From: Streptomyces sp. AC550_RSS872
GTDB lineage: Bacteria > Actinomycetota > Actinomycetes > Streptomycetales > Streptomycetaceae
DNA length: 64,000 bases
Direction of reading: 5' to 3'
Assembly (NCBI RefSeq): GCF_019049285.1
Contig: NZ_JAGMUL010000015.1
Location: forward strand, 1-64,000
Each line of letters begins with the position of its first letter. Positions within the stretch are counted from its first letter, which is position 1. The position numbers and the translations under genes are program-made. Below, piece by piece: positions 52,459 through 61,673 of the stretch. The notes beneath the pieces were generated by a model. That model searched no databases and was not told the origin of the DNA. It saw nothing but the letters and a program-made list of their open reading frames with translations.

Positions 52459-53247
52459 ATGAGCTATTCCGTGGGGCAGGTCTCGGCCTTCGCCGGGGTG
52501 ACCGTGCGCACGCTGCACCACTACGACCGGGCGGGACTCCTCTCGCCCAGCGGTCGCAGCGGCGCCGGTTACCGGCTGTATGACGACACAGACCTGGCCC
52601 GGCTCCAGCAGATCCTCTTCTACCGTGAACTCGGCTTCTCCCTCGACGAGATCGCCGAGATCCTCAAGGACCCGCAGGCGAACGCCGTGGACCACCTCCG
52701 GGCCCGCCTGCGGCAGTTGAGCGAGGAGATCGGCCGCCTCCAGCGGCTGGCCGAGGTGGCCGAGCAGGCGATCGAGGTCCGCCGGACGGGCGTCGAGCTG
52801 ACACCCGAGGAGCGCTTCGAGGTCTTCGGCGAGATCACCTTCGACCTCTCCTACGCCACCGAGGCCCAGCTCAAGTGGCAGCACTCGGCCGGGCACCAGG
52901 AGTCGATGGCCCGCGCCGCGGCCCACACCAAGGAGGACTGGCGGCAGCTCATGGGCGAGGCCGCAGCCTGGCGCGTGGAACTGCTCGCGGCCTTCGACGA
53001 GCGGGAGCCCGCCGACGGCGACCGGGCCATGGATCTCGCGGAGGAGCACCGGCTGCACATCGCCCGCTGGTTCACCACCTGTCCGCCCGACATGCACCGG
53101 CGCATCGCGGACGACTTCGCCGCCGATCCGCGCGCCTTCGCGCTCGTCGTACCGCCGTCGCAGCAGCGGCCGGGCCTCGCCGCCTATGTCTGCAAGGCCG
53201 TGCACGCGAACGCGGCCCGCCGGGCGCACCGTGAGGAGGACAGATGA
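52459..53247 (+). CDS. MerR-family regulator, TipA-like (TipAS domain)
   Basis: A 262-residue regulator. The N-terminal MerR winged helix (YSVGQVSAFAGVTVRTLHHY, GYRLYDDTDLARL) is followed by a dimerisation coiled coil (about 75-110) and a C-terminal TipAS-like ligand domain (about 115-260; MGEAAAWRVELLAAFDE, HIARWF). TipA proteins bind multidrug-type ligands, in some cases covalently, and activate their own promoter. ATG at 52459. Its stop overlaps the next gene's ATG by 4 bp, so the downstream glycosyltransferase is likely under its control, as a possible drug-inactivating enzyme. Confidence 0.88.
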   Translation: MSYSVGQVSAFAGVTVRTLHHYDRAGLLSPSGRSGAGYRLYDDTDLARLQQILFYRELGFSLDEIAEILKDPQANAVDHLRARLRQLSEEIGRLQRLAEVAEQAIEVRRTGVELTPEERFEVFGEITFDLSYATEAQLKWQHSAGHQESMARAAAHTKEDWRQLMGEAAAWRVELLAAFDEREPADGDRAMDLAEEHRLHIARWFTTCPPDMHRRIADDFAADPRAFALVVPPSQQRPGLAAYVCKAVHANAARRAHREEDR

Positions 53248-54443
53248 GGATCCTGATCGCCGCCGCCGGATCGCGAGGTGACGTGGCTCCGTACACGGGC
53301 CTGGGAGCGGGCCTGCGCGAGGCCGGGCACGACGTCACCCTGGCGACGACCGACGCCTTCGCGCCCCTTGTACGAGAGGCCGGCCTGGGGTTCAGGAGTC
53401 TGCCCAGCCGCCCGCAGGCCCAGGGCGGAGTCGTGAGCAGACGTGAACTGATGCGCACCGCCGCCGCGTTCGTCACCGAGCTCGGTCAGGGATTCGCCGA
53501 CGCGGTGGACCCCGGCACGGAGCTGCTCCTGCTGTCGGCCACCACGGCTCCGCTCGGCTGGCACGTGGCCGAGGCCCTGGGCATCCGGACGATCGGCACC
53601 TACCTCCAACCGACCGCCCCCACCGGCGACTTCCCGCCCAACGTCATGGGCAGCCGCTCCCTGGGCCGCCTCGGCAACCGCGCCGCCGGGCATATCGCGC
53701 TGCGCATGGCCGACCGCGTCTACACCGAGGCCGTGACCGAGCTGCGCCGCCGCCTGGACCTGCCGGCGCTGGGTCCGGCCGAGACGCGCCGCCGACAGGA
53801 GCGGGCACACCGGCCCGTCCTGCACGGCTTCAGTACGGCGCTGGTGCCGCGCCCGTCCGACTGGCGCGCGGGACTCCACGTCGTCGGCACGTGGTGGCCG
53901 TACGTCGCCCCGGACCGTCGGCTGCCCGGCGAGGTGGAGGACTTCCTCGCGGCGGGAGCGCGCCCGGTGTTCATCGGCTTCGGCAGCATGGCGGCCGGGC
54001 ACGGGGAGCGGCTGAGCGAGATCGCCGTCCAGGCGCTGCGCCGGGCCGGGCTGCGCGGCATCGTGCAGTCGGGCAGCGCCGGGCTCGCGGCCGACGGCGA
54101 CGACGTCCTGACCATCGGCGACGTACCGCATGCGCTGCTGTTCCCGAGGGTCGCCGCGGTGGTCCATCACGCCGGGGCGGGCACCTCTGCGGCGGCCCTG
54201 CGCGCCGGAGCCCCCGCGATCCCGGTGCCGGTCACGGCGGACCAGCCGTTCTGGGCCGGACGGCTGGCGTCGATCGGCGCGGCCACCGCACCGGTCCCCT
54301 TCGCGTCCCTCACCGCCGAGCGGCTCGCCGACGCGCTCGCGCAGGCCGTACGGCGTCAGACGTACGCCCGTGCCGCCTCGGTCGCCGCGCGGCACATGGC
54401 GACCGAGGACGGGGTGGGCGCGGTGCTGAAAGCCCTGGGCTGA
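53244..54443 (+). CDS. UGT/MGT-type glycosyltransferase (GT1), copy A
   Basis: A 399-residue GT-B glycosyltransferase of family 1. N-terminal acceptor domain starts ILIAAAGSRGDVAPYTGL; C-terminal donor domain has IGFGSMAAG, then FPRVAAVVHHAGAGTSAAAL and PVTADQPFWAGRL, the nucleotide-sugar binding signature. The family glycosylates macrolides, sterols or lipids. ATG overlaps the TipA-like gene by 4 bp. It is related along its length to the gene at 56567 (shared GSRGDVAPYTGL, PRP-DW, WWPY). Convergent with the propeller gene; the two stop codons abut at 54443/54444. Confidence 0.88.
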   Translation: MRILIAAAGSRGDVAPYTGLGAGLREAGHDVTLATTDAFAPLVREAGLGFRSLPSRPQAQGGVVSRRELMRTAAAFVTELGQGFADAVDPGTELLLLSATTAPLGWHVAEALGIRTIGTYLQPTAPTGDFPPNVMGSRSLGRLGNRAAGHIALRMADRVYTEAVTELRRRLDLPALGPAETRRRQERAHRPVLHGFSTALVPRPSDWRAGLHVVGTWWPYVAPDRRLPGEVEDFLAAGARPVFIGFGSMAAGHGERLSEIAVQALRRAGLRGIVQSGSAGLAADGDDVLTIGDVPHALLFPRVAAVVHHAGAGTSAAALRAGAPAIPVPVTADQPFWAGRLASIGAATAPVPFASLTAERLADALAQAVRRQTYARAASVAARHMATEDGVGAVLKALG

Positions 54444-55697
54444 TCAACCGGCCGATGGACTCGTCCAGTCGGCCGGGACATGGCCCAGCCGGACCCGCTG
54501 CGGGTGGTCGCCGACCGGGACGGACACCTGCTTGCGGCCCGTGGCGAAGTCGATGGCCGTGACCTGGTCGGTGCCGCTCTCGGAGACCACGCAGGACTTG
54601 CCGTCCCCGCTGACCGTGGCCCAGTAGGGCTTGGAGGCGGTGACGAGTGGGCCCTCCTGGAGGGTGGTGCGGTTCACGACGGTGGCGTAGTCGTCCATCG
54701 TGCCCGCGACACAGAGCTTGCTGCCGTCGGGGCTCATCGAAAGGCCGTGGTGGCGTGAGTCGTTGACGAACGTGGTGCGGTCGTCGCTGGTCGCCGGGTT
54801 CTTCGGCAGGGTCTTCGTGCGGGTGATCTTGTCGGTCGCCAGGTCGTACTCGAAGAAGCCGTTGAAGAACGACACCTGGAAGTACAGCTTCGACTCGTCC
54901 GGCGAGAACACGGCCGGCCGGACCGCGTCGGAGTAGTCCGTCAGCCCGAGCGCGTCCAGTTTCGGGCGCATGTCGATGACCTTGACCTGCTGGTACGTGG
55001 TCGCGTCGACGACGGTGATACGCCGGTCGCCCTTCGTCCAGTCCAGCCAGGGGGCGTCGGTCTGCGTGTTCACGTCGCCGATCGCCATGTTATAGATGTA
55101 CTTGCCGTCCTGCGTGAAGATGTTCTCGTGCGGCTTCGCGCCGGTGGCGAACCTGCCCAGTTCCCTCCCTGTGCCGATGTCCAGCACATGCACGGTGTTG
55201 GAGGTCGACGCCGACACCGCGACCCGCTTGCCGTCGGGGGAGACCGCCATGTGGTCGGCGCGGTAACCGGACACCGGGAAGCGCCAGTTGACGGCCCCCG
55301 TGGCGAGGTCGAGGGACACGACGTCCGCGAAGCTGGGGCGCGAGACGACCACGGACCTGCCGTCCGGCGTGGAGTACATGTCGTCGACGAACTGGTCGTG
55401 GCCCTCACCGACGCTGTTGCGGATCGCCATGAAGTAGATCCACTTGATCGGATCGGCGTTGATCTGCGCCATCCGCTCGTCCTTGTCGGGGATGACGTCG
55501 ATCCGGCCGATCTTCCCGAAGTCCCCGGAGGACTTGATGACATCGGCGGTGCCGTCCCAGTTGTTGCCGACGAACATCACCTCGCGCAGGGCCGCGGCGG
55601 AGGAGCCGGCGGCGGTGGCGGCGGTGGCGGGGGCGGCGACGGTCAGGGCGAGGGCGGCGGCCACGGAGCACAGGTGCCTGGTTCTGATGGCAGGCAT
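54444..55697 (-). CDS. Secreted beta-propeller (YVTN/YncE-like) protein
   Basis: A 417-residue exported protein: signal peptide (about 1-30, AAALALTVAAPATA) and a seven-bladed-propeller-like domain with repeats such as VSPDGKRVAVSAS, FSPDESKLYFQV, MSPDGSKLCVAG and VSGDGKSCVVSE. Such proteins bind ligands or scaffold proteins; the enzymatic role, if any, is unknown. ATG at 55697. The divergent TetR regulator 170 bp away has an operator in the shared promoter region, so it likely represses this gene. Confidence 0.85.
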   Translation of the reverse strand: MPAIRTRHLCSVAAALALTVAAPATAATAAGSSAAALREVMFVGNNWDGTADVIKSSGDFGKIGRIDVIPDKDERMAQINADPIKWIYFMAIRNSVGEGHDQFVDDMYSTPDGRSVVVSRPSFADVVSLDLATGAVNWRFPVSGYRADHMAVSPDGKRVAVSASTSNTVHVLDIGTGRELGRFATGAKPHENIFTQDGKYIYNMAIGDVNTQTDAPWLDWTKGDRRITVVDATTYQQVKVIDMRPKLDALGLTDYSDAVRPAVFSPDESKLYFQVSFFNGFFEYDLATDKITRTKTLPKNPATSDDRTTFVNDSRHHGLSMSPDGSKLCVAGTMDDYATVVNRTTLQEGPLVTASKPYWATVSGDGKSCVVSESGTDQVTAIDFATGRKQVSVPVGDHPQRVRLGHVPADWTSPSAG

Positions 55698-55773
55698 GAC
55701 TGCTCTCTTCCTCTGAGTTGGGAGTCCTCCGAGAGGGGAGGGAGAATCTGAACACGTGCGCTTTCAGAATCAA

Positions 55774-55789
55774 CTTACTGAAAAGTAAG
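55774..55789. promoter_or_regulatory. TetR-type operator candidate CTTACT-GAAA-AGTAAG
   Basis: A perfect 6-bp inverted repeat with a 4-bp spacer in the divergent promoter region between the propeller gene and the TetR gene, 79 bp before the TetR start. Size and location fit autoregulation. The segment AACTTACTGAA recurs upstream of the GH5 gene at 50476. Confidence 0.65.
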
Positions 55790-55867
55790 GAGGGGGTGCC
55801 CTTCTCCACAAGACTGCGTACACGACAAAATTGGCTGTCGGGGTCGGCAAGGTGCTGGGAGGACAGC

Positions 55868-56530
55868 GTGACGGGCAGGATCAAGGCGCCCACCGGCCGC
55901 TACGGCGGCAAGTCGGCCGCGGAGCGTCAGGCCGAGCGGCGGCGACGCTTCCTGGACGCGGCGCTCCGGCTCTTCGGCGACAGCCCCGGCTACCGGGGCA
56001 CGACCGTCGCGGCACTGAGCGAGGCCGCCGGCCTGTCGACCCGTCAGTTCTACGAGGAGTTCCGCGCCCTGGAGGACGTGCTGGCCGCTCTCCACCTGGA
56101 GGTCAACGCGTGGGCCGAGGAGGCCACCCTGACCGCTGCGGCCGAGGCGCAGCACCTCCCGCTCGCCGACCGCGCCACCGCGATCTTCCGCGCCTACGCC
56201 GCGAACGTCACCGCCGACCCGCGCCGCATCCGCATCACGTTCGTCGAGATCATCGGCGTCAGTCCACGACTGGAGGAACAGCGCCTCGCGCGCCGTGCCC
56301 GTTGGGTCGAGCTCGTCTGTGCCGAGGTGGCGTCCGCCGTGGCGCGCGGGGAGGCGGCGCCGCGCGACTACCGGATCGCCGTGACCGCGTTCATCGGCAG
56401 CGTCAACGGGCTGCTGCACGACTGGAGCGCCGGATGGGTGGACGCCACCCTCGACGAGGTCGTCGACGAACTGGTCCGCATCCTCCTCGGCATCCTCCAG
56501 CCGACGGACGCTCGGCTCGCCGGGTCCTGA
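55868..56530 (+). CDS. TetR-family transcriptional regulator
   Basis: A 220-residue repressor. The N-terminal helix-turn-helix (RRRRFLDAALRLFGDSPG, TTVAALSEAAGLSTRQFYEE) is canonical; the C-terminal helical ligand domain (about 75-215) is unassignable. GTG at 55868 follows GGGAGGACAGC; the upstream in-frame ATG at 55718 is in the operator region and unlikely. Likely represses itself and the divergent propeller gene through the inverted repeat at 55774. The ligand is unknown. Confidence 0.9.
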   Translation: MTGRIKAPTGRYGGKSAAERQAERRRRFLDAALRLFGDSPGYRGTTVAALSEAAGLSTRQFYEEFRALEDVLAALHLEVNAWAEEATLTAAAEAQHLPLADRATAIFRAYAANVTADPRRIRITFVEIIGVSPRLEEQRLARRARWVELVCAEVASAVARGEAAPRDYRIAVTAFIGSVNGLLHDWSAGWVDATLDEVVDELVRILLGILQPTDARLAGS

Positions 56531-56566
56531 AGGGCATCGGCCGGTGACGTCGCCGGCCCGGGCGGT

Positions 56567-57793
56567 TCAGCCGCTAAGCCGGTTCACCGCGTCGAGGACG
56601 GGCGCGACGCCGTCCTCGGCCCGCAACCCGTCGGCGAGGTCGCGGGCGCGGCGGCCGAAGGACGGATCGGTGGTCGCCCGCCGGACGGCGTCCGCCAGGG
56701 CGTCGGCCGTGAACTTCCTGAGCGGCACAGCTCGGGGTGCCACGCCGAGGGCGACCAGACGGCCGGCCCAGAAGCCCTCGTCGAACTGGACCGGCACGGG
56801 CACGGCTGGCACCCCGGCGCGCAGTCCGGCCGCCGTCGTGCCCGCGCCGCAGTGGTGGATCACGGCGGCCATCCGCGGGAACAGCGCGGAGTGCGGCACC
56901 TCGTCGATGGTCAGGACGTCGTCCCCGACGGCCTCCAGACCGCCCCAGCCCCGCTGGATCACCGTGCGCAGCCCGGCCCGGCGCAGGGCGCGCACCACCT
57001 CGCCGCTCAGCCGCGCGGGATCGGGCACGGTCGCGCTGCCCAGGCCCACGAAGACCGGCGGCGGCCCCGCATCGAGGAACTCCCGTAGCTCGGAAGGGAG
57101 TTGCGCTGCACCGTCGTACGGCCACCAGTAACCCGTCACCTCCAGGTGCGGCGGCCAGTCACGCGGCCTGGGCACCACCAGGGAGCTGTAACCGTGCAGT
57201 GCGCGGTGCCTGTGTGGGGTGCGTGGCCTGCGGGGCGGCAGTCCCAGGCGGACGCGTGCGTCCGGTACGGCCGCCGAGAAGACGCGGTCGATGGCGAGGC
57301 TCACCACATGCCCCGCGGCCCGGTTGCCGACGGCGCCCCAGGAGCCGCCGCCGAGCATCGGCGGCCCGAACTCCCGGGTGGGCGCGAGGGGTTGCAGAGG
57401 GACATCGAGGCTCGGGAGCGACAGTCCCTCGGCGATGGCGTGCCCCAGCGGAGCCGTGGAACCTGCCAGGAGCAGGACGTCACTGTCCCGCGCCGCGGCC
57501 AGCAAGTCGTCCGTCAGCCGGCCGGCCAGGGCCCGCGCCAGCCCCACCACGCGGACCAGCTTGCCCAGCCCGCTCGCGCTGCGGTGCAGGCTTCGACCGC
57601 GAGCCGATTCCAGTTCCGCCCGTGGGTCCAGCGGTATCGGATGGAAGCGGACGCCTGATCCCGCGACCAGCCGCTCGAAGCAGCCGTGCGTGACCAGGGT
57701 GACCTCGTGTCCGGCCCGGGACAGGGCGAGCCCGAGTCCGGTGTAGGGGGCGACATCGCCCCGGGAGCCCGCCGTCATGATCGCTACGCGCAC
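56567..57793 (-). CDS. UGT/MGT-type glycosyltransferase (GT1), copy B
   Basis: A 408-residue GT-B enzyme: VAIMTAGSRGDVAPYTGLGL at the N-terminus, GLGSATVPD and FPRMAAVIHHCGAGTTAAGL with PVQFDEGFWAGRL as the donor site. It is a paralogue of the gene at 53244. I take GTG at 57793; an in-frame GTG at 57820 would add nine residues. It is monocistronic and convergent with the TetR gene (36 bp gap). A dTDP-sugar such as dTDP-L-rhamnose, which the cluster at 34-38 kb can make, is a possible donor. Confidence 0.87.
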   Translation of the reverse strand: MRVAIMTAGSRGDVAPYTGLGLALSRAGHEVTLVTHGCFERLVAGSGVRFHPIPLDPRAELESARGRSLHRSASGLGKLVRVVGLARALAGRLTDDLLAAARDSDVLLLAGSTAPLGHAIAEGLSLPSLDVPLQPLAPTREFGPPMLGGGSWGAVGNRAAGHVVSLAIDRVFSAAVPDARVRLGLPPRRPRTPHRHRALHGYSSLVVPRPRDWPPHLEVTGYWWPYDGAAQLPSELREFLDAGPPPVFVGLGSATVPDPARLSGEVVRALRRAGLRTVIQRGWGGLEAVGDDVLTIDEVPHSALFPRMAAVIHHCGAGTTAAGLRAGVPAVPVPVQFDEGFWAGRLVALGVAPRAVPLRKFTADALADAVRRATTDPSFGRRARDLADGLRAEDGVAPVLDAVNRLSG

Positions 57794-57888
57794 GTCCGTC
57801 AGTATGGCGGCGCGCGACACGGAAGGGGAACGGCGCGTGAGCGCGGGTGATTAGAGCTGCGTCCCATCCGTTGACTTCGCCCTCGCCC

Positions 57889-58065
57889 AACTGCGGGACT
57901 GCACTGCCGGGCAGAACCAGGTCCGGCAGTACAACAGCACCCGCAAGGAGCTCGTGGTCTACGGCGACAAGTGCTTCGACGCCTGCAACCGCGGCACCAC
58001 CAACGGCACCCGGGTCGTCATCTGGGACTGCAACGGCCAGGACAACCAGAAGTGGACGGTGAGCT
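57889..58065 (+). pseudogene. Remnant of a ricin-type lectin (CBM13) module
   Basis: The plus strand reads LRDCTAGQNQVRQYN, then GDKCFDACNRGTTNGT, VVIWDCNGQDNQKW. This is most of one QxW ricin-B repeat with its Cys pair and terminal QKW, normally the C-terminus of a secreted hydrolase. Nothing before it encodes a signal or catalytic domain, and the frame then runs into the convergent gene. It looks like a leftover from a deleted gene. The rest of 57794-58074 shows no gene. Confidence 0.65.
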
Positions 58066-58074
58066 GGCCCGGGC

Positions 58075-58398
58075 CTAGGCGAGACACAGGACAAGGACGC
58101 CGAAGGCCACGGCGCAGGTCAGCAGCCAGCCGGCCAGCAGACGGCGCCGCAGATCGCGGTAGCGCGCCTCGTACTCGTCCCGCACTCCTCCGGCACGCGC
58201 CGCCGTGCGCCGCCAGGAGGCGCGGGCGAGTGCGAGGTACTCCGCCTCGAACCGCCGCTCCACCTCGTCTCGCTGCCCCTCCGTCAGCCAGTACAGCGGC
58301 GCGCTGAACCGTGCCGCGGCCGTACGGCCTTCCTCGCGGGTCGCGACGAGCAGCAGATGTCCTTCGACGTCGTTCAGGAACTTGTCCGTGATGCTCAC
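58075..58398 (-). CDS. Small tail-anchored protein coupled to ctaD-like gene
   Basis: A 107-residue protein with a soluble, charged N-terminal 80 residues ([20 protein letters not shown], many Arg/Glu) and one C-terminal membrane helix ([18 protein letters not shown]). I recognise no characterised family. Its GTG start overlaps the stop of the oxidase subunit I gene by 4 bp (GTGA), so it is translated with it. A role as a small accessory or assembly subunit of the oxidase is the obvious guess from the coupling, but it is not shown. Confidence 0.75.
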   Translation of the reverse strand: MSITDKFLNDVEGHLLLVATREEGRTAAARFSAPLYWLTEGQRDEVERRFEAEYLALARASWRRTAARAGGVRDEYEARYRDLRRRLLAGWLLTCAVAFGVLVLCLA

Positions 58399-60023
58399 AG
58401 GGACGTCAGCTCCCTTTCCGGAGTCGGAGTGCGGTGCAGGTCGAACGCGGGCGACTCGGAGCGAATCCGGGGCAGCGTCAGGAAGTTGTGGCGCGGGGGA
58501 GGGCAGGACGTCGCCCATTCCAGCGAGCGGCCGTAACCCCACGGGTCGTCGGCCTCGACCTTCCGGCCGTATTTCGCGGTCTTCCAGACGTTGTAGAAGA
58601 ACGGCAGCAGCGAGGCGCCGAGCACGAACGAGAAGACGGTCGAGAGGGTGTTGAGCGTCGTGAAGCCTTCCACGGCCAGATAGTCGGGAATGCGACGCTG
58701 CATTCCGTTCACGCCCAGCCAGTGCTGGACCAGGAAGGTGCCGTGGAAGCCGATGAACAGCGTCCAGAAGGTCATCTTGCCGAGGCGCTCGTCGAGCATC
58801 CTGCCCGTGAACTTCGGCCACCAGAAGTGGAATCCGGAGAACATCGCGAACACCACCGTGCCGAAGATGACGTAGTGGAAGTGGGCCACCACGAAATACG
58901 AGTCGGAGGTCGGGAAGTCCAGCGGTGGTGAGGCGAGCATGACTCCCGTGAGGCCGCCGAAGACGAAGGTGACGAGGAATCCCAGGGCCCAGAGCATGGG
59001 GGTCTCGAAGGACAACGAGCCGTTCCACATCGTGCCGATCCAGTTGAAGAACTTCACGCCGGTCGGTACGGCGATGAGGAACGTCATGAAGGAGAAGAAC
59101 GGCAGGAGGACGCCTCCGGTGACGTACATGTGGTGCGCCCACACCGTCACCGACAGACCCGCGATCGCGATGGTCGCCGCGATCAGACCCATGTAGCCGA
59201 ACATCGGCTTGCGGGAGAAGACCGGGATGACCTCACTGATGATGCCGAAGAACGGCAACGCGATGATGTAGACCTCCGGGTGGCCGAAGAACCAGAAAAG
59301 GTGCTGCCACAGCAGTGCTCCTCCGTTGGCCGCGTCGAAGACCTGCGCGCCGAACTTGCGGTCCGCCTCCAGCGCGAACAGCGCCGCCGCGAGGACGGGG
59401 AAGGCGAGCAGGACCAGCACCCCGGTCAGCAGCACGTTCCAGGTGAAGATCGGCATGCGGAACATGGTCATGCCCGGGGCGCGCATACAGATGATCGTCG
59501 TGATGAAGTTGACCGAACCGAGAATCGTGCCGAAGCCGGAGAGCGCCAAGCCCATGATCCACATGTCGGCACCCACCCCCGGGCTGCGGACGGCGTCGGA
59601 CAGCGGGGCATAGGCGAACCAGCCGAAGTCGGCCGCACCCTGCGGGGTGAGGAAGCCGCCGACCGCGATGAGCGAGCCGAACAGGTAGAGCCAGTAGGCG
59701 AACATGTTCAGCCGCGGGAAGGCGACGTCGGGGGCGCCGATCTGGAGCGGCATGATCCAGTTCGCGAAGCCGGCGAACAGCGGCGTCGCGAACATCAGCA
59801 GCATGATCGTGCCGTGCATCGTGAACGCCTGGTTGAACTGCTCGTTCGACATGATGTGCAGACCGGGCCGGGCGAGCTCGGCGCGCATGAGCAGCGCCAT
59901 CACGCCACCGAGGCAGAAGAACGCGAACGACGTGACCAAATAGAGCGTTCCGATCGTCTTGTGATCCGTGGTGGTCAGCCACTGCACGGCTCGGACGCTC
60001 CTGATGTTTCTGATCCTCTTCAC
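58395..60023 (-). CDS. ctaD: Cytochrome c oxidase subunit I (CtaD-like)
   Basis: A 542-residue heme-copper oxidase catalytic subunit, twelve membrane helices. Heme a His in [12 protein letters not shown]; CuB ligands in [11 protein letters not shown] (His, Tyr) and [10 protein letters not shown]; heme His pair in [11 protein letters not shown]. It reduces O2 to water in the membrane. No subunit II, III or cytochrome bc genes are adjacent, so this is probably an extra copy to the main cta-qcr locus. GTG start at 60023. It is divergent from an ECF sigma gene 105 bp away and coupled to a small tail-anchored protein gene. Confidence 0.93.
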   Translation of the reverse strand: MKRIRNIRSVRAVQWLTTTDHKTIGTLYLVTSFAFFCLGGVMALLMRAELARPGLHIMSNEQFNQAFTMHGTIMLLMFATPLFAGFANWIMPLQIGAPDVAFPRLNMFAYWLYLFGSLIAVGGFLTPQGAADFGWFAYAPLSDAVRSPGVGADMWIMGLALSGFGTILGSVNFITTIICMRAPGMTMFRMPIFTWNVLLTGVLVLLAFPVLAAALFALEADRKFGAQVFDAANGGALLWQHLFWFFGHPEVYIIALPFFGIISEVIPVFSRKPMFGYMGLIAATIAIAGLSVTVWAHHMYVTGGVLLPFFSFMTFLIAVPTGVKFFNWIGTMWNGSLSFETPMLWALGFLVTFVFGGLTGVMLASPPLDFPTSDSYFVVAHFHYVIFGTVVFAMFSGFHFWWPKFTGRMLDERLGKMTFWTLFIGFHGTFLVQHWLGVNGMQRRIPDYLAVEGFTTLNTLSTVFSFVLGASLLPFFYNVWKTAKYGRKVEADDPWGYGRSLEWATSCPPPRHNFLTLPRIRSESPAFDLHRTPTPERELTSL

Positions 60024-60128
60024 GCCCCGCCTGTGTCCGCGGCCCACCCGGACGTCACACTCGGGGGACGCGACAAGAATCACGGAGACGGGTGTGACGA
60101 TCCGGCGGGTGCCGGACACGAACGGAAC

Positions 60129-60662
60129 ATGAGCAACGACGAGATCTTCGCCGCTGCCTATCGCGAGCACTACTGGGCGGTCAGCCGCTACGTCGCGCGG
60201 CGACTGGACGGGCGTACGAGTGAGGTCGAGGAAGTGGTGGCGGACGTGTTCACCATCGCCTGGCGACGCCGTGCGGACCTGCCGGCCGCCCCGCTGCCCT
60301 GGCTGTACGGCGTGGCACGCAACTGCCTGGCGAACGCGGTACGCGGCTACGGGCGCCGCCGGCGCCTGGTCGACCGGCTCGGCAACGACGAGACCGCGCA
60401 CGGCCGGCACATCGTGGACAGCCCGGACACCGAGCCGCCGGGCGCCTGGGTGCACGAGGCGCTGAACCGGCTGTCCCCGGCCGACCAGGAGGTACTGCGG
60501 CTCACGGCATGGGAGGAACTGGCCGTCGAGGAGGTCGCCGTGGCCCTCGGCTGCGGCAGACGGGCAGCGGCGATGCGGCTGCACCGGGCCAGGCGCCGGC
60601 TGAGAGCCGAGATCGACCGTCTGTGCCCGCCGACCGTGTCCAAGGAACGAAGCCATGGCTGA
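60129..60662 (+). CDS. ECF-type RNA polymerase sigma factor
   Basis: A 177-residue sigma-70 family protein: region 2 ([39 protein letters not shown]) and region 4 ([33 protein letters not shown]) with a short linker. ATG at 60129. The next gene begins 8 bp before its stop and encodes the type of membrane protein often paired with this sigma group. Divergent from the oxidase gene; a shared promoter region at 60024-60128 suggests it could control that gene. Confidence 0.9.
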   Translation: MSNDEIFAAAYREHYWAVSRYVARRLDGRTSEVEEVVADVFTIAWRRRADLPAAPLPWLYGVARNCLANAVRGYGRRRRLVDRLGNDETAHGRHIVDSPDTEPPGAWVHEALNRLSPADQEVLRLTAWEELAVEEVAVALGCGRRAAAMRLHRARRRLRAEIDRLCPPTVSKERSHG

Positions 60663-61620
60663 CGAACTCGAACTGCTGCGCCACGCCAACCCCGTCCCGG
60701 GCGACGGCCCCCACTTCGGCGACGGCCCCCTCGCCCACCACGCCGAACGGCACCTCGACCGGCTGCTGCGCGAACAGCCTCCGCCCCGTCCCCGCCGTAC
60801 CCGGCCGGCCTGGGGCCTCGCGGCCACGGCCGTCGTGGCCGCGCTCGTGTCGGCCCTGCTGTTCACCGGCCGGACGACCGCCCCCGCCCTCGCCGCACCC
60901 CGCCCGCTGCTCGTGCAGGCCGACTCCACCCCCGTACCCCTGAAGACCCTGGCCGAGCGGGCCCGGGTGGCCGGGGCAGACGGTGCGCCGAAGCTGCGCA
61001 AGGGCACGCATGTGCAGTCGTGGAGCATGGGCATGAGCGACGACAAACCGCCGATCACGCTTCCCGAGGAGCGCATCGTGCGCTGGCACGCCGACGACAG
61101 CCGCACGGAGGTCGTCGTGGCGACCGACCCCCGCCACCCGGGCCGGCCGGTCCTCGGCGGCGAAGGGCAACTCGTCGAGGACGGCCACGTCCTCAGCAGG
61201 CAGACATATCCGCCCAGTTGGAGCGACGCCCCGCCGCAGTCGCCGCCTCCCACCGACGTCACACGTCTGCGCGCCTACCTCCAGGAGGCCGCGCACAGCA
61301 GGACGGCGCTGAGCACCGGCGAGCTCCTCGACACCGTCGCGTCGCTGCTCGACACCTGGACCCTCGGCGCCCGCGAGTCGGCCACGCTCGCGCGGCTCCT
61401 CGCGGACACGGCGGGGCTCAGACCGCTCGGGCAGGTGACGGACCGGCTGGGACGGCGCGGACAGGCGTACGTGTACGACGGGTCCGGCTCCCGCCGGTTG
61501 CTGATCATGGACCCGGTCAGCGGCGCCGTACTCGGGCTGGAGACCACCTTCACCGAGGCGGAGCCGGAGTACGGCGTCGAGGCCGGCGACGTGATGTCGT
61601 ACCGCGCCTGGATGCGCTGA
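60655..61620 (+). CDS. CU044_5270-family membrane protein (putative anti-sigma/sigma partner)
   Basis: A 321-residue protein: short cytoplasmic N-terminus (about 1-50) with [11 protein letters not shown], one membrane helix (about 52-72, [20 protein letters not shown]) and an extracellular domain ending in SYRAWMR. This matches the CU044_5270 group, regularly encoded just after ECF sigma genes. It likely senses an envelope signal and restrains the sigma factor, though biochemical proof for the family is limited. It overlaps the sigma gene by 8 bp. Confidence 0.82.
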   Translation: MADELELLRHANPVPGDGPHFGDGPLAHHAERHLDRLLREQPPPRPRRTRPAWGLAATAVVAALVSALLFTGRTTAPALAAPRPLLVQADSTPVPLKTLAERARVAGADGAPKLRKGTHVQSWSMGMSDDKPPITLPEERIVRWHADDSRTEVVVATDPRHPGRPVLGGEGQLVEDGHVLSRQTYPPSWSDAPPQSPPPTDVTRLRAYLQEAAHSRTALSTGELLDTVASLLDTWTLGARESATLARLLADTAGLRPLGQVTDRLGRRGQAYVYDGSGSRRLLIMDPVSGAVLGLETTFTEAEPEYGVEAGDVMSYRAWMR

Positions 61621-61673
61621 CCCGGAGCCCTCACACCCCGAGCCACCCGGACAGTGCCTCCGTACGCCCCCGG

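Noticed and set aside
59130..60128. N-terminal extension of the ECF sigma frame
   Set aside because: It is antisense to ctaD. The ATG at 60129 matches the usual sigma N-terminus.
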